Below are positions 25,512-33,679 of a stretch of 34,135 nucleotides of DNA, piece by piece. The stretch is from Synergistaceae bacterium (GTDB lineage: Bacteria; Synergistota; Synergistia; Synergistales; Synergistaceae): NCBI GenBank assembly GCA_031290815.1, contig JAISLO010000123.1:1-34135 (forward strand), written 5' to 3'. The notes under the pieces were generated by a model. It worked only from the letters and a program-made list of their open reading frames with translations, had not been told where the DNA came from and did no database searches. The stretch's first letter is position 1. Each line of letters begins with the position of its first letter. The position numbers and the translations under genes were made by a program.

Positions 25512-26485
25512 TCTCGGCCCCGGTCTGCGCGATAGTATCCGCCGTGCTCCTCGACGCCGTTCTCGGGGACCCTCCCGCCGCGCCGCACCCGGTCCGGCTG
25601 ATAGGGGCGCTGATATCGTTCATCGAGGCAAGGATCTATCGGAAGGACAGCAGGCTCAGGGGAGCCATTTTGGCGGTGTCGGTGATCGCGCTCGTTTCCG
25701 CTGCCGTTCAGGGGGCGTTCCTCGTTCTATCATACTCGCCGCTGTTGTCCGGCGTCCTCGAGGTATATCTGCTTTATGCCGCGCTTGCCTGGCGTTCGCT
25801 AAAGGACGAGTCGCTTCCTGTGGCGATCCTCCTTTGGAGGGGCGACATAAACGGAGGAAGGCGGGCCCTCTCCCGGATAGTCGGCAGGGACACGGACGAG
25901 CTGGGCGAGGCCGAGATGGTCAGGGCGACTGTGGAGACTGTGGGCGAGAACGCGATCGACGGGATATTCTCCGTCCTCTTTTACATGACGCTGGGGCTTT
26001 TCGCGGGGTATCCGGCGCTGTTCGCCTGGATATTCAAGGCCGTAAGCACGATGGACTCCATGATCGGTTATCGGAACGACCGTTACCTCAGCTTCGGATG
26101 GTTCGCGGCCAGGTGCGATGACGCGCTCAACTTCATCCCGGCGAGGCTCGGCACGGTGTTTCTTCTGATAGGCGGGGCGGCCTGCGGGCTGAGGGTTGAC
26201 GCGAAGACAGCAGCCGGGGTGCTGAGGGACAGGCTGAAACACCCCAGCCCGAACAGCGCGCACGGCGAGAGCGCAATGGCGTGGCTGCTCGGAATATCGC
26301 TGGGCGGAGAGAGCAGATACGGAGGCGTGACCGCGCAAAAGCCGGTCATCGGCGCCGGCGGGCGGACGCCGGCGCCCGAGGACATCATAGCATCCCACGG
26401 GGTGGTGGACCGCGGCGTCTGTGCGTATGTTCTGGCGCTGGCGGCGGGGGATGTTTTGCTGTCCATGATAACGGGAGGGGGATGA
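25508..26485 (+). CDS. cbiB: Adenosylcobinamide-phosphate synthase CbiB
   Basis: LLDAVLGDPPAAPHPVRLIGALISFIEARIY; RIVGRDTDELGEAEMVRATVETVGENAIDGIFSVLFYM; STMDSMIGYRNDRYLSFGWFAARCDDALNFIPARL. TTG 25508 overlaps the hemB stop. Confidence 0.95.
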   Translation: MISAPVCAIVSAVLLDAVLGDPPAAPHPVRLIGALISFIEARIYRKDSRLRGAILAVSVIALVSAAVQGAFLVLSYSPLLSGVLEVYLLYAALAWRSLKDESLPVAILLWRGDINGGRRALSRIVGRDTDELGEAEMVRATVETVGENAIDGIFSVLFYMTLGLFAGYPALFAWIFKAVSTMDSMIGYRNDRYLSFGWFAARCDDALNFIPARLGTVFLLIGGAACGLRVDAKTAAGVLRDRLKHPSPNSAHGESAMAWLLGISLGGESRYGGVTAQKPVIGAGGRTPAPEDIIASHGVVDRGVCAYVLALAAGDVLLSMITGGG

Positions 26486-27504
26486 ACGATATGATTGACA
26501 TGAACATGCCGCCGCACGGGGCAAACCCGGACAAGCTCTACCGGTTCTTTGGGATCGAGATGCCGGAGAGGATTCTGGATTTCAGCGTGAACGCGAACGT
26601 GTTGGAATGGGATGGCAGTTGGGATTTTCCGATAAAGGACAGGTTGTCGAACTACCCCGACGACGAGTGCCTGCGCGTTCGAGAGCTGATCGCGTCCTCG
26701 GAGGGCTGTTCCATAGACAACGTTCTGGTCACGAACGGTTCGAACGAGGGGATTTATCTCATAGCGTCGCACTTCTCCGGCAGGAGGGCGTCGTTCATGG
26801 ACCCGCTCTACTCGGAATATCGCAGGGCGGCCCACGCTTACGGGGTCATAGAGGTTCAAAGCGACAACAGGCCTGACCTGTTCTTCATCTGCAATCCGTG
26901 CAATCCAACGGGGGATTACATCGACGGCCGCGACATGAAAAGGATCGTCAGCTCGCACAGGGAGACGCTGTTTGCCGTCGATGAGGCATACATAGACTTT
27001 CTGCGCCGCGATGAGAAAAAACCGCTGCGTCCGGCGGAACACCCCAATCTGATCATACTGAGGTCATTGACGAAGATATATCACCTGAGCGGGGCCAGGA
27101 TAGGTTATCTGCTGGCGTCCGAGGAGTGGGTCAGGCGGCTCAGGGCCCGTCAGCCCAGTTGGAGCGTAAATTCACTCGCTCAGGCGGCGGCCGTTCGCTT
27201 TCTGGAGGACGGGGATTTCGTCCCGAGGACGAGGTCATTCTACGCAGCCGAGACCCCGCGCTTCATGTCGTCGCTCGCCGCCGCAGGGTTCGAGATGGCT
27301 CCGTCAAAGACGAATTTTTTCATCATACGTGTCCGGGACGACGCTGAGACGATAGCTGCCCTGCTGAGGAGAGGAATAATAGTCAGGCACACCAGAAACT
27401 TCAAGGGGCTCGACGGGAAATGGATCCGCGTCGCCACCCGAACGCCGGAGGACAACGACTGCTTCGTGGAGAGCATCACAGAGGAATCGCGCCGCCGGAG
27501 TTGA
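26482..27504 (+). CDS. cobD: L-threonine-O-3-phosphate decarboxylase-like class I PLP aminotransferase family (CobD)
   Basis: HGANPDKLYRFFGIE..ILDFSVNANVL; NYPDDECLRVRELIA; VTNGSNEGIYLI; CNPCNPTGDYI; DEAYIDF; SLTKIYHLSGARIGYL. ATG overlaps the cbiB stop. Confidence 0.88.
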   Translation: MNDMIDMNMPPHGANPDKLYRFFGIEMPERILDFSVNANVLEWDGSWDFPIKDRLSNYPDDECLRVRELIASSEGCSIDNVLVTNGSNEGIYLIASHFSGRRASFMDPLYSEYRRAAHAYGVIEVQSDNRPDLFFICNPCNPTGDYIDGRDMKRIVSSHRETLFAVDEAYIDFLRRDEKKPLRPAEHPNLIILRSLTKIYHLSGARIGYLLASEEWVRRLRARQPSWSVNSLAQAAAVRFLEDGDFVPRTRSFYAAETPRFMSSLAAAGFEMAPSKTNFFIIRVRDDAETIAALLRRGIIVRHTRNFKGLDGKWIRVATRTPEDNDCFVESITEESRRRS

Positions 27505-27513
27505 GATCGCATG

Positions 27514-27572
27514 GCCCAGCGCCTGTACCGGGAGACAGGAAACGCGACAGCGCGGCTGGGCTGTTACTTTTT
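27514..27572. terminator. Terminator-like structure between convergent cobD and MBL hydrolase genes
   Basis: GCCCAGC (27514-27520) pairs with GCTGGGC (27555-27561), inner CCTGT/ACAGG, then TGTTACTTTTT. Confidence 0.6.
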
Positions 27573-28502
27573 ATCCCTGCCCACATCCTCGAAATAGCGC
27601 AGGATGCCCCTCACGCTGTTTCCGATGAAGATCAGCTCGCGCTCCCTTATGTCCTGGGGCAGGCTCGAATACCCGCTCAGAAGTTCATCCCGGGACAGCA
27701 GACTGTCGATGATGGCGTCCTCCGGCTGTTCCCTCATTTGAAAGATATGCGACATCCACTCGTCGAGCTGTTCCTGTGCCTTGGATATCATGGTCTTTGG
27801 CGTGTTCGAAACTCCCCAGTGCGCGTAGCAGAATATCTCGTCGCCTCGGACGGCCTGAGCGATCTTCGCGATCGACGCCTGCGCCGTGTCTCCGCCGAAT
27901 TTCGTCGGCGTCGCCGGCCTGAGGTATGTCTCCCCAAAGGGAGAAGCAACGTGATAATAGATTCCGCCAGCCTCGCCGACGAAAAACAGCCTTTTGTCCC
28001 CGAGCGGAGCTATGAAGGATATGTGATGAGGCGAGTGTCCGGGGGTTTCGAAAACCTCGACGCCGGACAGCTTGCTGCACTCCACGAGCCGGGACGGGTC
28101 CAGCGGGGACGGCTCTCCGTACATCTCGGCCACGTCTCCAAGGACCTCCAGGGATGACCTCCAGAGTTTGCCGGGATCGATGAGATGTTTCGCGGCCTTT
28201 GGGTGAGCGGACACGACTGCGTTTTTATTACGTTCGCAGAACTGCCCGATGCCGCCGGAGTGATCCAGGTGGATATGAGTCAATATGACCAGGTCCACGC
28301 CGTCCGTGACGCCGGAGAGTTTATCCAACAGCAGGGGAATCGTGCTCGCGGGCCCAGGATCGACCAGAATCCGCCGCCCCGCAGCATCGATGAAAAACCA
28401 CGCGGATATGAAATTGCGGAACCCGGTCTTTGGCTGCGGGAGGTCAAACAGGCTCAGTCCCTCCGGCAGTTCGTCGTATACGTAGTCAAACACCCCTGTC
28501 AT
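27564..28502 (-). CDS. MBL-fold metallo-hydrolase
   Basis: ILVDPGPASTIPLLL, VILTHIHLDHSGGIGQFCE (HxHxDH), VFETPGHSPHHISF, DKRLFFVGEAG, CYAHWG. Start could be ATG 28502 (overlapping an upstream small ORF) or the track start 28589. Confidence 0.92.
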   Translation of the reverse strand: MTGVFDYVYDELPEGLSLFDLPQPKTGFRNFISAWFFIDAAGRRILVDPGPASTIPLLLDKLSGVTDGVDLVILTHIHLDHSGGIGQFCERNKNAVVSAHPKAAKHLIDPGKLWRSSLEVLGDVAEMYGEPSPLDPSRLVECSKLSGVEVFETPGHSPHHISFIAPLGDKRLFFVGEAGGIYYHVASPFGETYLRPATPTKFGGDTAQASIAKIAQAVRGDEIFCYAHWGVSNTPKTMISKAQEQLDEWMSHIFQMREQPEDAIIDSLLSRDELLSGYSSLPQDIRERELIFIGNSVRGILRYFEDVGRDKK

Positions 28503-28582
28503 TGGAGTATTTCGCCCTCTGACAACCCAGTGTACTTCATCGCAATCAACCCGGCAGCTTCCTTCACCCAAATCTCCGTCAT
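28499..28582 (-). CDS. Candidate 27-aa upstream ORF/leader peptide (MTEIWVKEAAGLIAMKYTGLSEGEILQ)
   Basis: ATG with strong upstream SD (AGGAGGAG). Its stop overlaps the possible ATG start of the MBL gene (ATGA at 28502-28499). Confidence 0.35.
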   Translation of the reverse strand: MTEIWVKEAAGLIAMKYTGLSEGEILQ

Positions 28583-28747
28583 ATTCCACTCCTCCTTGCT
28601 TTCATGCGTGAATATTAACTGACATCTCGTCCCCGATCAAGAGAAATTATATTTCGAAATATTTCGAGGACAGCGGCGCAGCCTTGAAAAACGGTCAACG
28701 TGAATGGTTGACTTGGAACTAGGTCCCGCGTATAATTTCAACTTAGT

Positions 28748-28832
28748 GCCGAGGTGGTGGAAATGGTAGACACGCACGTTTGAGGGGCGTGTGGAGTAAT
28801 CCGTACGAGTTCAAGTCTCGTCCTCGGCACCA
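28748..28832 (+). tRNA. tRNA-Leu(GAG) with encoded CCA
   Basis: GCCGAGG...CCTCGGC acceptor stem; anticodon stem-loop CACGT-TTGAGGG-GCGTG; variable arm; TTCAAGTC T-loop; 3' ACCA. Confidence 0.96.
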
Positions 28833-28863
28833 TTTCTTAAAACAAGACAATCCAAGAAAGTCT

Positions 28864-28890
28864 AAAAACCCCGTCCAAGACGGTTTTTTT
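28864..28890 (+). terminator. Rho-independent terminator after tRNA-Leu
   Basis: CCGTC-CAA-GACGG hairpin followed by TTTTTTT. Confidence 0.85.
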
Positions 28891-29124
28891 GCTTTGTCGA
28901 TATCCAAGCCGATATACCTCGATATGCTAAAATAACTCATCTTTCGCACATAGAAAATGGCACTTATGCCTTGATAAACCTACATTGACAACAAGTAAAA
29001 AGCAAAATGAGGGATGTTTTGGTGAAATTGACTTACATCCATATTAACGCTGAAATAAAACCTATAAAAAAATATAGCGTGAATTAGTTCAAATTCCCTT
29101 AATTACGATTATTAACCTCTCAAT

Positions 29125-29172
29125 TATTAAGTACTTAATACGAGTGACAACTTTCTTAAATAATGATAATAT
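29125..29172 (+). promoter_or_regulatory. 16-bp perfect palindrome (TATTAAGTACTTAATA, 29125-29140) adjoining a sigma70-like promoter (GTGACA-17-TAATAT)
   Basis: Palindrome read directly. GTGACA 29144-29149, TAATAT 29167-29172, upstream of the DASS transporter gene. Confidence 0.5.
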
Positions 29173-29392
29173 ACATCCGATCTTGATTAAATATGCTCAG
29201 TAACTTTTGATCCTGCAAAAAGCAGCATTATACATAATCCTAAAACGAAAGGGAGGTTGTAGCGAGCGCCCGTTAGGACGACGGCATGTCCGGACTTGAA
29301 CGAGTGTGCGGGCGGTCTGTGCGCGGGCAGTGTGAGAAGCGGTTTGTTACTCTGGTTATTTTGCAACACACATCTGGAGGTGACAATAGCAA

Positions 29393-30793
29393 ATGAAGAA
29401 AAAAATTTTTATTCTTTTGAGCGTAACGGTTTTTGTAGTTTTGTTTGCCGCTGTTGCGGCGTTTGCCGCCGAAGCCGCCGAACAGGAGATCGACACTACG
29501 AAGGCATACATAACCTTGGGCGTTCTGCTTGCGGCAGCCGTGCTCTTCTTCACCGAAGTCGTACCTCTCCCCATTACCGCTGTGCTGGTTCCTGTGGCAT
29601 TGACCATGACCGGGGTCATAAAAGCCGGTCCGGCCTTCGCCAACTGGGGCGACACAACCGTCATTCTCTTTATGGCCATGTTCATTGTGGGCGAAGCGAT
29701 ATTCAAGACCGGTTTTGCCGACAAGGTCGGAGAGACCACGATGAGGCTCTCCGGAGGAAACCAGTGGAAATTGCTGGTGTTCACCACAATAGTGATCGGC
29801 GCGATGTCCTCGGTGTTGTCGAACACGGGAACTGTCGCCGTGACCATGCCGATGGTCATAGCCATGTGCCGCTCGTCGAACATAGCGCCCAGCAAGCTGC
29901 TCATACCGGCGGCGTTCGCGTCATCCCTGGGCGGAACCATAACCCTGATAGGAACTCCCCCGAACGGGATAGTGAACGCCATGCTCAAGGCGGCGGCTGA
30001 AACGGCCCCCGAGGGAATGATAATCCGTCAATTTGGTTTCTTCGAATTTGGAAAGATGGGCGTGCTCCTGCTGATCATGGGCGTGTTGTATTACGCGTTG
30101 ATCGGACATCGCTTCCTCATCGACACGTCGAAGCGCGAGAAGGCTACCCGAGAGGTTGAGGACGAGGAGGCTAGCGCCGCGGTCGCCTCCGCGAAGGCCA
30201 AGCGCCGCACCGAAAAGATGCTGTATTCAGTCGCGATCTTCATATTCGTCGTCGTGATCATGGTGACGGAGGTCATGCCGCTCCACGTCGCGGCGATGTT
30301 CGGCGTCTGTCTCGTGGTCGTCTCGGGATGTCTCACGATGAAGGAAGCTTTCGAGGCTGTGGATTGGCAGACGATATGGCTCTTTGCTGGAATGCTCTCG
30401 ATGAGCACGGCAATGTCCCAGTCCGGCGCAGCCAAGCTGATAGCTCAGACGATAGTGTCTCAGGTGAGCAGTCCGATTGCCATCCTGGCCGTGGTGTGCC
30501 TCATCACGGCGTTGCTGACCAACTTCATGTCCAACACCGCGACCTCCGCGTTGATGGGGCCGCTCGCCATTCCTCTCGCAATATCGACCGGGATAAACCC
30601 GATGCCTCTCGCGATGGGTATCGCGCTGTCGGCGTCCTGCTGCTTCCTGACGCCGATCGCCACTCCTCCCAACACGATAGTATTCGGTCCCGGAAACTAC
30701 AGTTTCGTCGACTACGTGAAGACAGGCTGGCCGCTCCAGCTGATGTCCTTCATAATGTGCGTGGTGCTGATCCCGATATTCTGGCCGCTGTAG
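29393..30793 (+). CDS. SLC13/DASS family anion (dicarboxylate-type) transporter
   Basis: Multi-TM; FFTEVVPLPITAVLVPVALTMTGVI, NTGTVAVTMPMVIAM, SSLGGTITLIGTPPNGIVNAML, LLTNFMSNTATSALMGPLAI, SCCFLTPIATPPNTIVFGPGNY. SD GGAGGTGA. Confidence 0.93.
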   Translation: MKKKIFILLSVTVFVVLFAAVAAFAAEAAEQEIDTTKAYITLGVLLAAAVLFFTEVVPLPITAVLVPVALTMTGVIKAGPAFANWGDTTVILFMAMFIVGEAIFKTGFADKVGETTMRLSGGNQWKLLVFTTIVIGAMSSVLSNTGTVAVTMPMVIAMCRSSNIAPSKLLIPAAFASSLGGTITLIGTPPNGIVNAMLKAAAETAPEGMIIRQFGFFEFGKMGVLLLIMGVLYYALIGHRFLIDTSKREKATREVEDEEASAAVASAKAKRRTEKMLYSVAIFIFVVVIMVTEVMPLHVAAMFGVCLVVVSGCLTMKEAFEAVDWQTIWLFAGMLSMSTAMSQSGAAKLIAQTIVSQVSSPIAILAVVCLITALLTNFMSNTATSALMGPLAIPLAISTGINPMPLAMGIALSASCCFLTPIATPPNTIVFGPGNYSFVDYVKTGWPLQLMSFIMCVVLIPIFWPL

Positions 30794-30812
30794 AATAAAT
30801 CCCATACGAAAC

Positions 30813-30858
30813 ATCAGCGCCCGGCCGCGGACACAACATGCGGCCGGGCGCTGATTTA
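30813..30858. terminator. Terminator hairpin between convergent DASS and OYE genes
   Basis: ATCAGCGCCCGGCCGC (30813-30828), 11-nt loop, GCGGCCGGGCGCTGAT (30840-30855): perfect 16-bp stem. Confidence 0.9.
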
Positions 30859-30932
30859 TACCAATGTGTGCCGGATTTCTGAGGTGAAGGTTATCGGCCT
30901 ATATCCGTTTCTTTCTGGACGGAACCTTCCCG

Positions 30933-32849
30933 TTAAATATGATAGCCAACGTTGTACGCTTGTTTCATATCCTTGAAAGCGTTGCCTGGCGTGTCTGCGT
31001 CGCCGATAACTATGCAGGAAATTCCCTTGTCTTTCAGAGATTGAGCCACAGAGTTGTCTGGTGTTACTCCTGCGGCGAGGACAACGTTGTCGATATTTTC
31101 CATGGTTAGTTTTTGGCCGCCTTTTTCGTATATGACTCTATTGCCTTCAATCGACAACACTTTTGCTCCTGTCACAATGTTCACATTCTTGTGTTTCAGC
31201 TCTTCAAAAAGGAAGAAATTCGCGATGGGCTCTCCGTCTTTCGCAACTGTGTCCAACATCTCTAGCACCGTCACTTCCTTCGAATATGTACCAAGGAACG
31301 AAGCTGTCTCGCAGCCAACCTGCCCGCCGCCCAATACGACGACATTACGGCCTGCGTCTTTCTTGCCTGACAGGAGTTCCGACGCCAGAACCACTTTGTC
31401 GGAGTCTATGCCAGGAATTTTTGGAACGATCGGCTTCGAGCCGGTCGCGACGATGACCGCGTCATATCCTTTCGCGTCATCCGGTGAAAACGCGTGGTTC
31501 ATCTTCACTTGGATCCCCAATTTTTCCATTTGCCTCTTCTGCCACCAGATCAAGCTGCCAAGTTCATGTTTTGTCGGAGGAATTGCCGCCAGGAGCCATT
31601 GGCCGCCCAATGTGTCAGTCTTTTCGAAGAGTGTAACAGCGTGTCCCCTGCGGCGGGCCGCGATCGCCGCTTCCATTCCAGAAACGCCGCCGCCCGCGAC
31701 GGCGACTTTTTTCAATACTTTGGCCGTGACGGCGGGATACTCCCCTTCATGGCCGGTCAACGGGTTCGCGAGACATTCGATGCCTTTCACCTGGCCCAGG
31801 TTTCCCTGGCACCCTTGGCGGCAGCTTATGCACTGAATGATGTCGTCGACGTCGCCTCGTTTTGCCTTATTGGGGAATTCTGGATCCGCCAAAGAACCTC
31901 TTCCCATGCCTACTATGTCTGTCTTGCCGCTCGCGATAGCCGCTTCGGCCACAAATGGGTCGACGTACCGCCCAACGCTGATGACTGGAATCGATATGGC
32001 GCTTTTAATTTCCCCCGCAAGGTCTGCCGTGAAAGCTTTCGGGCTGTACGGCGTCGGGCAAATGTAGGAAGAAGTCGTATAGTTGCCCAGCGAAACGTTG
32101 ATGCAATGAATGCCGGCGTTCTCCAGCATCATGGCAAACGCCTTCGTCTCGGCAATAGTCAGACCTCCGATCAGCAGTTCGTCCGCAGACATCCTGAAAA
32201 GGACCGGAAAATCCGGTCCGACGAGCGACTTGACTTCGGCTACGATTTCCAGGGCAAATCTGGCGCGATTATAGATATTGCCGCCGTAAGCGTCGCCACG
32301 TTTGTTAGAAAAAGGCGAAAGGAACTGCTGAATCAGATAGCCATGAGCGCCATGCAGTTCTACCGCGTCGTATCCCGCTTCTTTGGCCCGTCTCGCGGCT
32401 TTGGCGAAGTCGCCGATCACGCCTCTGACCTCAGCAAACGTGAGAGCGTGAGGGATTTCCGCTTCGGTAGGGTCTTTGATGGCGGAAGGAGCAACAATTT
32501 GAACCCCGGATATTTCACTTGAAGTTTGTCTGCCAGCATGGATCAACTGCACGGCGACTTTGCCTCCGTGCTTGTGGACAGCGGCTGTGACTCGCTTATG
32601 GCCTTCAATAAACCTGTCCTCCCTCAGGGATGAGCAAAACTGAAACCCTGTGCCCTGCTGCGATACCGATGTAGCTTCGTTGATGATCAGGCCCCAGCCG
32701 CCTTTCGCGCGCGCTTCCACATAGTCGATATAACGTTCGCTGGTAATGCCGTCCTGTTCGCAGTATACGACCTCCATTGCGACTGTCGATAAACGGTTTT
32801 TCAACTCCAAATTGCCGATTTTTATCGTTTGGAACAAATTCTTGAACAT
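30933..32849 (-). CDS. Old Yellow Enzyme/2,4-dienoyl-CoA reductase-type NADH:flavin oxidoreductase with Fe-S and FAD/NAD(P) domains
   Basis: LELKNRLSTVAME; VAVQLIHAGRQ; GYDAVELHGAHGYLIQQFLSPFSNKRGDAYGG; CISCRQGCQGNLGQVKGIECLANP (Fe-S cysteines); VAGGGVSGMEAAIAARRRGH; VVLGGGQVGCETASFL. Confidence 0.95.
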   Translation of the reverse strand: MFKNLFQTIKIGNLELKNRLSTVAMEVVYCEQDGITSERYIDYVEARAKGGWGLIINEATSVSQQGTGFQFCSSLREDRFIEGHKRVTAAVHKHGGKVAVQLIHAGRQTSSEISGVQIVAPSAIKDPTEAEIPHALTFAEVRGVIGDFAKAARRAKEAGYDAVELHGAHGYLIQQFLSPFSNKRGDAYGGNIYNRARFALEIVAEVKSLVGPDFPVLFRMSADELLIGGLTIAETKAFAMMLENAGIHCINVSLGNYTTSSYICPTPYSPKAFTADLAGEIKSAISIPVISVGRYVDPFVAEAAIASGKTDIVGMGRGSLADPEFPNKAKRGDVDDIIQCISCRQGCQGNLGQVKGIECLANPLTGHEGEYPAVTAKVLKKVAVAGGGVSGMEAAIAARRRGHAVTLFEKTDTLGGQWLLAAIPPTKHELGSLIWWQKRQMEKLGIQVKMNHAFSPDDAKGYDAVIVATGSKPIVPKIPGIDSDKVVLASELLSGKKDAGRNVVVLGGGQVGCETASFLGTYSKEVTVLEMLDTVAKDGEPIANFFLFEELKHKNVNIVTGAKVLSIEGNRVIYEKGGQKLTMENIDNVVLAAGVTPDNSVAQSLKDKGISCIVIGDADTPGNAFKDMKQAYNVGYHI

Positions 32850-32876
32850 CGATTCTTCCTCCCCACTTCTGAAAAA

Positions 32877-33665
32877 TCACATGCAGTGTATGCTCAGTCC
32901 GCCGTCGACCAGCATATCCAAGCCGCTGACATAAGAGGCGGCATCGGAAATCAAAAACAACGCGGCTTGAGCCTGCTCTTCGGCCGTTGCGTACCGACCG
33001 ATAGGGATATTGGCGCTGATGGCATCCATGGCTGCCTTTGGGTTGCTCGGGCTGAGCCCTTTATGGGTCTCATCGTTTATTGGCGTATCAGTGAGGCCGG
33101 GAAGCAGACTATTGACGCGAACCCCATACGCCGCGGCTTCCAATGCCGCACATCTGCTCATTGCCAATACGGCGCCCCTTGAAGTGGAGTACTCCAGCGT
33201 CTTTGCCATGCCGCGCACCGATAGAAGCGAGGCGGTATTCACAATCGCGCCGTATCCTTGGGCCTTCATGATCCTCAAAGTGTGTTTCAAAACATAGAAC
33301 GGGCCCAACACATTGTTTTCGATGACTTTTCTGAACTCTTCTGTGGGCATGTCAATTGTCTCGGCCATACAGGAGCCGATCCCAGCGTGATTGAAGCATC
33401 CGTCGATGCGACCAAACCTCTTGACAGTGTCTTGAAGCATCTTGATGACGCCATTCTCGTCGCACACATTCAAATGCACTGTCATCAACCGATCCTTCGC
33501 ATCCTGAAAATTCGCGTCTAATTCGTCCAGTCCTTTTTTTTCCTTGTCCACAGCGGTCACGCCAACAGCGCCGAGCTTGATCGAGAGACTTGCGAAAGCT
33601 CGCCCCATACCGCTAGCCGCACCGGTAACAACCAACACTTTGTTGTTCATATCATATAAATCCAT
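32877..33665 (-). CDS. Short-chain dehydrogenase/reductase (SDR)
   Basis: VLVVTGAASGMGRAFA, NHAGIG, YSTSRGAVLAMSRCAALEAAAYGVRVNSLLPGLTDTP, DMLVDGGLSIHCM. ATG 33665 has SD AGAGGTGA. Confidence 0.93.
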   Translation of the reverse strand: MDLYDMNNKVLVVTGAASGMGRAFASLSIKLGAVGVTAVDKEKKGLDELDANFQDAKDRLMTVHLNVCDENGVIKMLQDTVKRFGRIDGCFNHAGIGSCMAETIDMPTEEFRKVIENNVLGPFYVLKHTLRIMKAQGYGAIVNTASLLSVRGMAKTLEYSTSRGAVLAMSRCAALEAAAYGVRVNSLLPGLTDTPINDETHKGLSPSNPKAAMDAISANIPIGRYATAEEQAQAALFLISDAASYVSGLDMLVDGGLSIHCM

Positions 33666-33679
33666 ATAATCACCTCTTA

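Noticed and set aside
26083-27042. 319-aa minus ORF opposite cbiB/cobD
   Set aside because: Antisense shadow; no family motifs, while the plus-strand genes are well supported.
28743-28949. 68-aa minus ORF (..[28 protein letters not shown])
   Set aside because: Antisense to tRNA-Leu and its terminator; a typical spurious translation of tRNA-Leu.
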